64,000 nucleotides of DNA from Diplocarpon mali (GCA_024741835.1 JAENRP010000004.1:191-64190), one strand, 5' to 3'; positions 24,631 to 34,969 are shown, counted from the stretch's first letter. The notes: a model not told the origin generated them from the letters alone. Numbers and translations are program-made.

Positions 24631-25101
24631 AATTATAAGCCTGGCTTAAGAGTCGTTTTTAATAAAACCGCAAGATCTACTTGCGGTCCTAGCTTAAGAG
24701 TCGATTTCCTAAAAATGGCAAGATCTACTTATAATCCTAACTTAAGAGTCATCTTTAATAAATTCGCGAATTTCACTTATAGTCTTAGCCTAGGAGTTAT
24801 TTCTACGAATTTCACTTGCAATCCTAGCTTAAGAGTTATTATTAGCAAATTTGTAAAATCCACTTATAGTCTTAGCTTAAGAGTTATTTCTATTAAATTC
24901 ACTTATAATTCTAGCTTAAGAGTTATCTTTAAAGACACTTTGCAATCTACCTATAGTCTTAGCTTAAGAGTCATTTTTGCGAATTTTACTTATAATCCTA
25001 GCTTAAGAGTCTATCTATTCTCCTTATCCTTACTTAATTATATTAGGGTAGAGAGTGCACTTTCTTTAAAGGAATCCACTTATAAGTCTAGCCTAGGAGT
25101 C
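24631..25101 (+). repeat. phased array of ten 24 bp motifs
   Basis: Ten copies start at 24631, 24679, 24727, 24775, 24814, 24862, 24901, 24949, 24988 and 25078. Successive spacings are 48, 48, 48, 39, 48, 39, 48, 39 and 90 bases, all multiples of three. Most copies read ACTTATARTCCTAGC, then TTAAGAGTY. The single copies elsewhere in the AT-rich block belong to the same family. A plus-strand frame runs through most of the array and translates each copy as TY(S/N/K)xSL(R/G)V. Confidence 0.85.
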
Positions 25102-25134
25102 AATTTCTATAATATCACCTTTAAGATAATATAA
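24715..25134 (+). CDS. 139-codon repeat ORF, doubtful gene
   Basis: An ATG-initiated frame of 139 codons covers eight of the ten array units. It encodes an octapeptide repeat (TYNPSLRV, TYSLSLRV and variants) alternating with spacers of 5 or 8 residues rich in Phe, Lys and Asn. It is among the longest stop-free frames in the AT-rich block. The flanking Copia remnant reads on the other strand, where the same units give a Ser/Ala/Ile-rich sequence with stops of the CAA-to-TAA type. The frame could be chance, a leftover of a repeat-encoded linker, or a preserved peptide. I see no promoter evidence and no known domain. Confidence 0.2.
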   Translation: MARSTYNPNLRVIFNKFANFTYSLSLGVISTNFTCNPSLRVIISKFVKSTYSLSLRVISIKFTYNSSLRVIFKDTLQSTYSLSLRVIFANFTYNPSLRVYLFSLSLLNYIRVESALSLKESTYKSSLGVNFYNITFKII

Positions 25135-26099
25135 AGTCTATCTTTGATTTTAGCTTTAAAGATCACTTTATAATTATTATTTATAAACTATATAAATTGA
25201 TTATTAAAAACTCCTATATAATTCAACTTTATATAAATCTTATAGTTAGATAAAAGATTAATACTTAAGTTAGGTATAAAAAGAATATTTTATAAAAGGA
25301 AAGAAATGCTAGCGATATTTATCTTTACTATACCTATTAAGTTTATATATAACCTTTTACTACTAACCTTAATAGAGCGCCTTTTTATTTTAGTAAGCGG
25401 GCCTTTAAATAGGTAGGATTTATTAGTTATATATATTATATAATTAGTATTATTATACTAATTAGATTCAAGGATCTTATAAAGATCGGCTTTTAAAACG
25501 TAGGCATCTTTATTATAATTATTATTTAAATTATTAAAAGTAGATTTAGGTTTAGATAACCTACTATTATTATTAAAGGTATCTGCTAAAGTTCTAGCTA
25601 AATAGCCTTTTCCTTTGCCTTTCCTTAGTAGTTATAGCCTTTGGTAGGATAAGGGTAGTTTGCTTCTTAACTTCTACTTCAATTGCTTCTTAATATTAAA
25701 GCTAGCGACTATATCGATTAGTTGCCTTCTAACTTTACAATTAGTAATATTATAAGTACTATTATAGAAGTAGTATTCCTAATAAGCTCAAGGGCTTGTC
25801 CTACGCTCTTTCCTCTTCTTAGGCTTATCGTTGCCCTATAATGCGGCATTTGCCGATTTAGAGCGTCCTTCGAGGTCTTGCTTAATAGTTCAAAGGAGGT
25901 CGATCTTCTTATAAATCTTAAGGTTAGGTTAGATAAAAAGAGATTGTTTCATAATAGTAAACTTAGAAGGAAGGCTATTAAGTAGGAAACTAAAAGGCTG
26001 AGTTTCTTTAAAAGTTATAGCTATCTTAGGATCTGCGGCTCTTACTCTCCTCTTTACTTTATATAGTATAGATTAGGCAAAGTCTATATTTATATCTAT

Positions 26100-26660
26100 A
26101 TCCTTACTATCTTTATCTTTTCTATACTAAAATGAAGTGATTTACTATAGTAGATACTAGGTATTAAAGGCAGTTGTCTAAGAGTATTTTACCTTTAAAG
26201 TATCCTATCTTATCTTTATATTATTATATACTTAAATAAAATCTCAATCTTTATTGCTTAAACCTCTATTGATCTTAAGCTTATATTTGGCTAAGGCTAG
26301 CTTATACTCCTTCTCCTTTTCTATATTTAAAATCTACCTTTAGGATTCTCAATTTTTATCTATTAAGGCTCTTAGGCTAAGCTTATTTAGTATATCTGGC
26401 AAATCCTTAGCAGTTATATTAGCTATTAAAGTAGAAGTAGACAAATTAGTAGAAGGAGTATAAGGGGCTATTCTTACGTATTTAATAAGTGTCTTTTGAA
26501 TTGCTATTTCAATGCCTTTACTCTTAAAGTAAAGCTCTAAATCGTCGAACTATTATTGCCAGTTCTTTTAAGAGAGTTAGAGGTCTTTAGGCCTAGTATT
26601 TCGATTAGAATCGGAAGCTATTACCGTTTCGAATAGAATTGCATTAAAAAATCAAATAAA
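26100..26660 (-). pseudogene. Copia gag remnant, minus strand
   Basis: The minus-strand frame begins near 26,650 with NAILFETVIASDSNRNTRP, then shows a DDLELYFKSKGIEIAIQ segment, ITAKDLPDILNKLSLRAL and KEKEYKLALAKYKLK. Gln and Trp positions have become stops. Layout and content match the gag domain of fungal Copia elements (UBN2-like). It sits at the 5' end of the minus-strand element. Confidence 0.7.
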
Positions 26661-26780
26661 TTAAATAGTTGAAGGCACTCCTCCTATTGAAAAGTCGAAA
26701 TGATTAAATAGCAGGTATTATAAAAGTATTAAATAGGGAGGAAGTCCTCTTATCGAAAAGGGTTTTTTAAGTTATAATAT

Positions 26781-26912
26781 AAGGAATTATACCTCTTACG
26801 AAACATAATAAAGCAAGGAATCATACCTCTTATAATACTAAAGGGGTTATAGAGTAAGGAATCATACCTCTTTTAATACAAGTTGGCTGAATAGGGAATT
26901 ATACCTCCTATT
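26781..26912. repeat. four-copy repeat upstream of Copia gag
   Basis: The motif AAGGAATYATACCTCTTA recurs at about 26,781, 26,815, 26,856 and 26,894, spaced 34-41 bases, with weaker relatives around 26,676 and 26,740. It lies where the leader between LTR and gag of the minus-strand Copia element should be. It is probably an element-internal repeat. Confidence 0.6.
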
Positions 26913-28560
26913 TGCCGATTGCTCGCCTCTTACTATAAGTCTTATTCAACTTCCTACTAATAGTTATAGCGCAAGTACTTTCTAAGGGAAGTTAATAATC
27001 TATTATTAATCTATCTAAGGCTTATAACCTATTAAGCTTAAGTAAGTTAGCACAATAGGTAAAGAAGGCTTCTAAAGGTCGATAGTCGATATATTAGTAA
27101 GAGTTAGAGAAGGAAGGTTACCCCTTTCTTCCTATAGCTATATACGTATCAATATCCTACTGACTAAGCAATAGGGTCATATGATAATACATCGGAGTGA
27201 TAGCTGTATCACCTATCTCAATACTCCTCCTCTATTTATCTTTTAAGCATTAGGGATCTTTAGAAGGCTACTACTATCTTATATAATTTCTATAATGCTT
27301 CGCATATTAGTGCATCTTTTTTAAAGGCGGCTTTTCTTAATTTAGGAGATTTTATACCTTTTATAAACGCACTTATAACTATTATAAGTATAGTTGCCTC
27401 TAGGCCGCTAAGCAGTGATACGCCTAGTTCCCTCAGTCGGTCTCTACTATATATATATATCTTAGGATATATACGGTTCTTTAATAATATATAGCAAGTA
27501 GCTTATCTTCTCCCTACTCTAGTTTTTCAATTTCAATTTGAACGTCTATCTTAATTATATCTAAGACTAATATAGGGAATTCTTTTATTAGCTAGACCTT
27601 TACAGCTTCTACGTCTGAGTCGGTACTAAGTTCTTTTAACCTATTATCTATGATTTTCCGCATACAAGGGGTAGAGTCCATTCGTCTTATAGGCTCTTAA
27701 TCTATAAGCATTTCTATCGCTTCTAAGAATATATATAATAGGGGCTTTATCTTATACCCTGCTATCTTAAAGTTATAGATAAGCTAGGTAAGCTATCTAA
27801 AAGCTGGGATTAAGCTATTATAAAGGCCGCATTTATAATTAGGGAGGGCATAGTCTATAGGCCCTATTATTTTAATTATCTCTAATTAGTTTGTAGATTA
27901 TACTGCTATTCTCTCTAACTCTTATTTAAGTGGTTCTATATTTAATACTATAGTATCTTAAGATAATAATCTTCTTAGTGAAAGCCGTCTGCTTAATAAT
28001 AGTTCCTCTACTAATAAATTGAGGTTCTTAATAGCCTGCTTAAAGGAGGTATCTTCTTCTAGGCTGCTTCCTAAGTCGGACTTAGAGCGGGTTTATACTT
28101 TCTCTAGAGTTCGCAGGGCAGCTTCTATCTAAACGTATAGTTATAGGACTAATAGGGGTTTCCTCTTTTAAGTATATATTAGCCGCGACTGCTACTTAAT
28201 AGCTAGTTACCGGACTATAGGTGTTCTAGTTGAAATCGTATTATAGGATATATATTCGATATAGTCAGGGTATTTAGCAATACAGGCAGAGCGTAATTAT
28301 AGTCTTTGTATTTTCGATTAGGTAGAGTTTGAGCTAGGTTAAGGGTCTTTAGAATTGAGTTCCTATGCCTTAGGGTTGTATCAAGCGTATTTTAAAGGTC
28401 GAGGGGGTATTATCGACTTAAGATAGTATTCGGACGGCTTAGTTTGTTTTAAAAAGGGTATTTTAGATAGTTTGAGAGGTATTGAAGTGTCTGCGAGGGT
28501 TGTTTTTATCTCTTTGCATAAGTTACTAATAAAAGTGGGAGTTTTAGTAGTATATAAAAA
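26913..28560. other. AT-rich edge of the retroelement block
   Basis: No gene was seen. A segment around 27,130-27,290 with a TCATATGAT core resembles the LTR-like sequence at 15.24-15.29 kb and may be the 5' LTR of the minus-strand Copia element. The rest reads as broken frames on both strands. Composition stays AT-rich up to the boundary. Confidence 0.4.
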
Positions 28561-28587
28561 GGGTGGTTGTATTACTATAAAGAGAAG

Positions 28588-28606
28588 CTCCAGGATAAGC
28601 CTGGAG
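28588..28606. repeat. perfect hairpin at the composition boundary
   Basis: CTCCAGG and CCTGGAG form a 7 bp perfect stem around ATAAG. It sits within some tens of bases of the switch from AT-rich to GC-balanced sequence. Confidence 0.6.
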
Positions 28607-29008
28607 TAGTACTAGTAGGTCACCTGACTACGCCAACTCGATAGGAGTAGTGGCAGGATCTCCGGCGCTACTTTAGGTGCCGGCTGATAAGCGAGCCGAG
28701 CTGGAGGGATGAAACTGTATCATCTGGGGACAGCTTGTCCAGAGAGGATTCGCCATCTAACCACCACAACCATAGCCACGACTACAAGACCTCATTGCCC
28801 TTCAATTGACATAGGAGGGCTTGGTTCTGCTTCCGCATATTTTTTTGCGTTGCACACAGACACCGGCGATCTGCCATGGTCGTGCGCTGTAACTGCTAAC
28901 GAATCCGACACGAAACCAGTCTGCGATCTGTTGAAACAGCTCCCCAACGTCTCCTCGAACTGCAAACCCGCTGTAGAAAAATACAAAACCACATACAAAA
29001 CCACAATC

Positions 29009-30228
29009 ATGGTTGACATGAATGTAAGTGCCTTCCGCAGGTCCGCAGAGGAGCGCATCCGCGGCAACGAGCTCGAGGCCCGGGCAGGGATAGCTAGCTA
29101 ACCAGCATATCAGATATTCCGCATCTTGGGCGATGTCTCGCATACGCTCTCGAAATGTATCCTCATCTTTGCCATCCACCGAAACCATAGCACCGAAGGC
29201 GTGTCCCTGATCACCCAAGCTCTGTACTGCGTGGTCTTCGTATCGCGGTACCTGGACGTGTTCCAGCTCAACACGGCATGGAACACGGTTCTGAAGATCT
29301 TCTACATCCTGAGCTCGCTCTATATATTGTTCTTGATGCTGCGGGTGTATGCACGGACCAGGGAGCGTGAGAAGGCGTGGAAGCTGGGCGCGCTATGTCT
29401 GGCGGCCAGTGCCATCGGAGCTCCGTTGATAATGTTGCTTTTCAAGAGGCACAATTACTGGGGTTGGATGGAGGTTTGTTCCACCTCCCGTCTTGAACAA
29501 GGTGCTCTGCTAACATGCAGCTTTGGCAGTTCTTCTGGATCTTCTCAATTATCCTCGAATCCACCTGCGTCCTTCCTCAATTGCTACTGCTGCGACAGAC
29601 TACCGTTCCGACTGTCATTGACTCCTACTACCTTCTAACTCTTGGTTCATACCGAGCATTCTACATCCTGAATTGGATATGGCGAGAGCTTGATATATCA
29701 GACCGTAAACCAGATCCCGTGTCCATCATATTCGGAGTTGTGCAAACAGCTTTCTACGTCGATTTCGCATGGGTCTACTACAGCAGACAGAGAGTTAAGC
29801 TCCGACAAGGAGGACTTGTGGATGCAGATGACCTACGGAGCGGATGGTTGCTACGAACAATATTTGGCCACAAACCTCTCGTGGGAAACGTAGACGAGGA
29901 GAGCGTTCCTGCGCTTGGAGGAAACGAATCAGCTGCCCCCAACAGAACCGGGTCGAGGTGGGGAGCACGCGGTATCAGTGTATCCGCGGACGATGGAGTG
30001 CTTGCTGAGGAAAGAGAACAGCAAGGGTCTTTCTCAGAACAGGAGACGGGCGTCGTCAACGCTGATACGGGCGATGAGACAGATCCCGATGCCAAAATGA
30101 GAGACCCGGATGAGCTGGCAAAGATACTTGACGATGATGAGCTTGATGACAACGAGAGCACCCTGCCTGGAGTGGGTGGGTCTGCCGTGGGGAATGGGTC
30201 GGAATGGAGGAATGGGGCTAGCAGGTAA
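29009..30228 (+). CDS. ERD2: ER lumen protein-retaining receptor (KDEL receptor)
   Basis: This is the seven-helix Golgi receptor that binds HDEL/KDEL ligands and returns escaped ER residents in COPI vesicles. Three exons join in frame: 29009-29023, 29114-29473 and 29521-30228. The introns have GTAAGT...CAG and GTTTGT...CAG ends. The product is about 360 aa. Family hallmarks are IFRILGDVSHTLSKCIL at the N-terminus, TEGVSLITQ, RYLDVF, then FWIFSIILES and YRAFYILNWIWR, and GVVQTAFYVDF near the end of the helical core. The usual receptor is about 210-220 aa. Here a hydrophilic, acidic tail of roughly 130 residues follows, with a DDDELDDNE cluster. The start could also be the ATG at 29018, giving MN instead of MVDMN. 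Confidence in the identity is high; the tail's role is unknown. Confidence 0.93.
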
Positions 30229-31030
30229 GCAGAAATGGTATGGTTTGGTGTTTGGACATGGAGTTTTTTTTTTTTTCTGATATTTTTACGCGGAATCCAC
30301 AGTTGACCTGATACCTACATGTATGATGTGCGCCGTTGTTTTGGCGAGTGCCACTTCTGAACACTACAAACACAGAGTGCACTCAATCCCAACATGCAGC
30401 CAGTCCCTGCGATGGGTGCCTTTCTCCCACCTTGATCTCCAGGCTGTGTACTTGCGTGCCTACTCTGTGAAATCAACCCATCACCATCAAAATGGAAAGA
30501 AGAAAGCTGGACCTGCTAAACTTGCTTACTGCTACAAGCTGCTTCGACCTTTTCTCCATGGCTTGATTAGGTCGTCATGAAGTATACTAAAGATTGCTTT
30601 ACTTTGCGTTCTACAGATCAAGATTGTTTTACAATTCAGCGGTGCGCGCAATCAAGCAAAGAGAGCTCTTGAGTAAGGTGACATTCCGGTCCTTGCGAGG
30701 ACTAACGCTGAATCAGACAGCGAGCGCTATACTTGTATTCACCAGTCATTAATTGCCACGGTCTCTATCCATGCATTGCTGGATGTCTGGGTATCCGAGA
30801 CGTGTTGGGATTTGTAACAGTGGTTGGCGAGCCGTGATCTTGATGGCAGGACGCGCGAGCGACCAAGACGCCATGGTGTAAGTTCAAGAAGCTCGCATTG
30901 CGTCTCCTGTTTGTATTGAATCCCTGTTACAGTCTTTCTATGGATACCTAGAGACATCCCCGACTGTGTCGGATCACTGGCACGACAGCGACGATATGAG
31001 GGTAACTCTTACACCCTGAGCCATGCTGGC
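30229..31030. other. intergenic region, ERD2 to BTB gene
   Basis: This is the 3' side of both neighbouring convergent genes. Only short frames are present and none has coding character. A run of Ts at about 30,266-30,276 may belong to the ERD2 3' end region. Confidence 0.6.
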
Positions 31031-32076
31031 CTACCAATCCATCTGAGAAGCGTCCCATGGTAAATCCTCATCATCGACTGCCGCGCAAAGAAAGTAGGCC
31101 TCGTGGTCGCCCTCGCCGGGATAGCCGATGTTGTCGTGCAGAACCAGATTGTTGGCCATCACATTGCCGATCTCCCTCCTGATCTCGAGGTGCTCTTCCC
31201 ACTGTTCGTTACAGCTGCGATAGATCTTGCTCATCACCAGTGACATTGGGGGCCGAAAGCCTCCGCCAATCTCGGAAAGAATCTGCCTCACAAAATGGTA
31301 GAGGTTATCTGCCCTCCGATAGTACTCGTTCTTGATGCGGAGGAGATACTCGAGACTTCGGGCGAGCTTGAACCCGATGATATTCCTAGCATCAGTGATG
31401 ATCTTCCTGACGTGCGGTTGCAAGGCGGCGATCCGGTCCTCCAGAACCCCGTCGCTGTCGTCCCAGAGTCCAGCAAGGAAAACGACACATTCCCGAAACA
31501 GTATCGCGTGGCGGAGTTTGGAGGCTATCTCGATGAGCACGACGGCGTTGTCCTTGACGTTGACTCGGTGTGCAAGTAGTGGTTGGAGGATGGAGTGTGA
31601 GACCTTGGGGAGGGCACAGTAGTAATCTGCCAGCCGGGTGATGGTCTCTAGGTTTTCGACGCCCTTTAACTCGTAGGGCACTCCGTAGAAGGCGCACAGG
31701 ATTTGGCCAAATGCTTGCGTCTCATCGGCCCTGGGCCATTTCAGCGGCCACAAATTCTCCTCTCCAGCCTATTCTTGGTCATTCTGGGGCTTCTCAACCA
31801 AGGATCCCTTGTCGGTGGAAGGGGGAGCAGACAGACCTTGATGTTGCTGGCTACCTCCAGCCCCCAATCGCCATCGGGGTCAACCCTCGTGGCCCACTCG
31901 TACTTGAAGGGCCCAACCTGCACAATGTCTTGCTTGTCGGGAGAGTCGAGGAACTTGTAGAAGAAGGCCGAATGCATCTTGAGAATCGCCGAGTGCACGT
32001 GGAACTCGGTGTCCAGCACGCGCAGGCGAGTGTCTGGGACAGTGCCTCGAGCTTTGAAGATGATAGGAGACTGCAT
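31031..32076 (-). CDS. BTB/POZ domain protein
   Basis: Two exons on the minus strand: 32076-31837 and 31768-31031. The intron is 68 nt (GTCTGT...AATAG) and joins in phase 0, giving 325 aa. Residues about 8-50 show the BTB/POZ core: a short strand with DTRLRVLDTEFHVHSAIL, then KMHSAFFYKFLDSPDK. BTB domains mediate dimerisation and often adapt substrates to Cullin-3 ligases. Fungal proteins of this shape, a BTB domain plus an uncharacterised C-terminal region, are common and mostly unstudied. No other domain such as Kelch or MATH is visible. The C-terminus is acidic (VDDEDLPWD). The alternative acceptor at CCCAG would break the frame. Confidence 0.8.
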
Positions 32077-32185
32077 GGCAGCGGAATGGCGACGCTGAGA
32101 GGGCAGATTAAAGATGAAGTTTAGAGTCTCATGCGATTGGAGATGTTTGGCGAAGAAGCCGCGGTGTGGTCAGTGGTGCCTACCT

Positions 32186-32250
32186 ATTTTGTTTTGTTTT
32201 GTTTTGTCTTGTTTTGTCTTGTCTTGTCTTGTTTGTTTTGTTTGTTTTGT
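32186..32250. repeat. TTTTG/TCTTG microsatellite
   Basis: A run of about 65 bases made of TTTTG and TCTTG pentamers, later TTTG, lies about 110 bases upstream of the BTB gene start. It is likely promoter-region simple sequence. Confidence 0.85.
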
Positions 32251-32339
32251 TATCCATCCAGCACGCTCGCTCTCGAAAGGTAAAAGCCCACCGTCGTATA
32301 TGGTGATTTCTCAACGCCCTAAGAACCAGCATAGATAAC

Positions 32340-33404
32340 TCCCGCTCTCACATCCGATTGATCGCAGAGGTGCCATGGCCTCTCATACTTGGTCGTTTGG
32401 TGACAAGCCGTTGCGGCACCGACTTGTGACTGAGAAGCCTATACGCTAGGTCCGTATTGATCTCGCAAAGCCAAGAGCGGATTATGCGAAGGGGGTCGCT
32501 AAACACGCTCTCGTGTGTTTTCTCGCCGCCGCTGGACAAAGCAGCCCTCTCTGCATTATTACCCTACAATGCATCTGCAGTCAATATACGTTCAGAGCTG
32601 GGCTGAGTTGCCTTTTCTAGAAAGCCGGCTGGTTCTTGGTCACTTTATCTCGGATGTCAATCCCTGTATTTCAAGTGGATAGTAATAGACAACTGATATT
32701 GGTCTTCTGCCTTTTTTACCTTGAAACATAGCGATCTCTACTTTCTCCTGCTCAGAAACCGCTGTGTGGAGCTATTTTATTCTTGAAGCTTATTATTCCT
32801 GTTACGAGGCATCTTATGACAAGATTTCTACATCTGGATATTATTCGTGTAAGTTAATACACTTTAAAATCACATATGTTCAAACAGCTTCTTGTGGCGA
32901 TAAAAGCTGTGCTCAAGACTTGGAATTGTGTTGGAACAATGTGATATTGAAATTGATTTTGAATTCACTTTTGCTTAAGTCTCGATACTTACTAAAATCG
33001 GCATTTTGATATGATAAATTTACATTCGTAAAATGTAACGCGTGAGTGCAAAGGCTGTTTCTTGGTGTAAACCAGTCAATTAGCAATGTCAGTTGGCGGT
33101 GACAATACTCAGATTCTCATTATCAATTTTATCGATCCTCTCTACGGTGTCAATAAACTTGCCCATGTACGAATAGTAAAACTTGAGAACTGACGTATGT
33201 ACAACCATTACCCTGCCCAAATATTACAGGTGGGTATACAGTCATCTGGACAGGAATTCTGGAAAGCAAGACAACTGAGCGAAGTTGCCGAGAATGGATC
33301 TTGCCGGGTGAATAGATCAAGATAGCATCACAACCGCTCTGCATACTTTGAAACGATATAGTGCAGCGAATAAGTAGGGTCTGGTCATCGTACGCCGGAG
33401 CACC
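32340..33404. other. intergenic region, mildly AT-rich
   Basis: No convincing gene. The stretch 32,640-33,060 is richer in AT than its surroundings and carries an 81-codon frame with no recognisable features. It lies between the 5' side of the BTB gene and the 3' end of the ZZ-finger gene. Confidence 0.5.
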
Positions 33405-34916
33405 TTAACCAGAAATCCTTGCAAAGCTCGATTTTGGGTGCCGATGCGAGACCGTCTCGAAGCAGCCGGGGCAGAAGTCGAAATCTACACACTGCTGGCA
33501 TTTCAAACGAGACTCACGATAGAAGAACTTTTCCCCGTCAGTATCTGCTAAGATAGATGCGATTTGGTATAAACACCTTGCCGTCGCACCCATCGCAGCG
33601 CCAGTCACAAACACCGACAGCCCGTCTAAGGGGCGGTGAGGATGAAACCTGAGAAAACGATCTTCTCGAACTCGCCGGGATCACATGGCCGAAGTCTATC
33701 TCGGAGGGTTCGAAAGGATCGCTGGATCTATGATCAATGGGCGAGTATGTCTCGATAGGTGTTCGGGGTGTTGGCGTGGAATAGCCGTCTTTAAGTCTTC
33801 CGTCTGGCTCGGAGTATGCTGGATAAAACTCATTATCCGGAGCTTTGTAATCATCAGAGAGCCACTACGTCTTTGAGCATACACGTCAAAGCCTTACTGG
33901 ATCACTCACTTGCGATATGAGACTTCCGACATTCTTCTTTGCCTCTTCCCTTGACGTCGGCTCAAATTCTCTGTATTCCTGTACTTTTGCGTTACGCCTC
34001 TCCCCATTCTTTGCGTCTTCCAGCTTCTTTGCTTCGATCTCCAGGCTCGCCAATCTCTTCTCGTAGTCAGGCTCAGTGCTTCTATACCTCTCCGTCTCTT
34101 CAATCGGCGACCTCAAGAGCTCCAACGAGAAATACGGACTCCTCCTCATGTTTTCCAAACTCTCTTCTTGTGCCTCGGACAGAGTGATCTTGCCCAGCCG
34201 AGGAGCTTCTTCCTCGTGAATTCTATTTCTCTCTGTCCTCTCTTTCTCAAGGCGAACTCCACTTCCGAGCTGGGACTGTGTTGATGGTGTCAGAGTAAGG
34301 GTGGCTTCATAGCTGATTCCCATGGAGTCTTCTCCGAAGCCTTTCAAGTCCAGCTGCATTGGAAAATGCTGTGGGTCTTGGAAGCCCATTCTTGGAATAT
34401 CCGTGGTGTTGAAGGAGGCCAGCTGTCTCGTCTGCTGCGGCGGTGCAAGCTGGTACATCCAGCACGTAGTCATGAACATAAACATGTGCTGGATTTGCTT
34501 GAGTCGATCTTGATGTTTGATGATCCTCTTCTCATCGCGGAAGGCATACCTGAGGCGTTGTTGGTAGTCCGGCTTAGCAGAGCCGTGAGGAACCATCGCA
34601 TCTATCTCGCTCAGGACAGCTCTACACTTGGGGCGCTGGGTTAGATCTCATGCACTTAACGTCCAGGTCAGCTCACCTGTCGGACGAGAGACGCAGCATC
34701 TGATTCAAACATCCTCGGAAACGGCCGACCCGTTCCATCGACACTCTTCGCGAACACATCCACAAGCCCTGCGCAAAGTGTTATCTGGCCAGCGATCTCG
34801 ACCATCTGTTTAGGAGCAGAGCTGAAAGCTTTGTACCGATCGGTGAGAGCCCCAGCGAGCTTGTTTGCTGTTTCTGTAAGCGCTACTGCGCCGACGACGA
34901 TTGAAAACGGGTCCAT
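33405..34916 (-). CDS. STAND-type N-terminal domain protein with ZZ zinc finger
   Basis: Four exons on the minus strand: 34916-34677, 34635-33910, 33864-33577 and 33527-33405. The introns are 41, 45 and 49 nt, all in phase 0; the last ends in AAG after a CTGAC branch point. The product is about 458 aa. The N-terminus (MDPFSIVVGAVALTETANKL, then an APKQM and an IAG segment) matches the helical domain that opens many fungal NLR/STAND proteins. The middle is charged and coiled-coil-like (about residues 180-310). Near the C-terminus a ZZ finger is assembled across the last intron: CDGC, twelve residues, CQQC, five residues, CPGC, then HRH. No NACHT ATPase or repeat domain is present, so this is a short relative, not a full NLR. 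ZZ fingers bind protein N-terminal tails or sumoylated partners in other families; the role here is unknown. Confidence 0.75.
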
Positions 34917-34969
34917 GGCTCCAGGAGATGTTCAGAAGCAAAATATGCTGCGAGGCCTTGCAGCTTTCT

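Larger units (their letters stand above)
21560..26690 (-). mobile_element. Ty1/Copia LTR retrotransposon, minus strand, RIP-decayed
   Basis: Read on the minus strand, gag lies at about 26.65-26.1 kb, reverse transcriptase near 22.5 kb and RNase H at about 22.0-21.6 kb. The RNase H end reads YTDSN, then GRKSISKS, VLYSRPIS and SKKxKSIAI. It is followed by ADNIKAIVLIKNPHLYKRSK and YINIAYYFIRD, the characteristic Copia C-terminal blocks. The polymerase box is YINNI, from an original YVDDI. Stops are frequent. The coding-compatible repeat array at 24.6-25.1 kb lies within its span but is open on the opposite strand. Confidence 0.8.
1..28580. other. AT-rich, RIP-mutated retrotransposon block
   Basis: The block is strongly AT-rich, full of TpA steps and in-frame TAA/TAG codons, and holds no intact gene. 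Gypsy and Copia polyprotein motifs can be read in three places, with stops where CAA, CAG or TGG would be expected. This fits C-to-T mutation by RIP, a known process in filamentous ascomycetes, although I did not compute a RIP index. The right edge is abrupt: from about 28,600 the sequence is GC-balanced. The few longer frames here (for example 71 codons at 3422 and 63 at 6220) look like chance survivors in decayed elements. Confidence 0.9.

Noticed and set aside
12..25101. CRISPR-like reading of the 24 bp repeats
   Set aside because: The spacers in the array are similar to each other, the repeats are dispersed on both strands, and the setting is a fungal retrotransposon block.
28709..29101. 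130-codon frame overlapping the ERD2 start
   Set aside because: It overlaps the first exon and first intron of ERD2 in another phase and has no domain; likely 5' UTR shadow.
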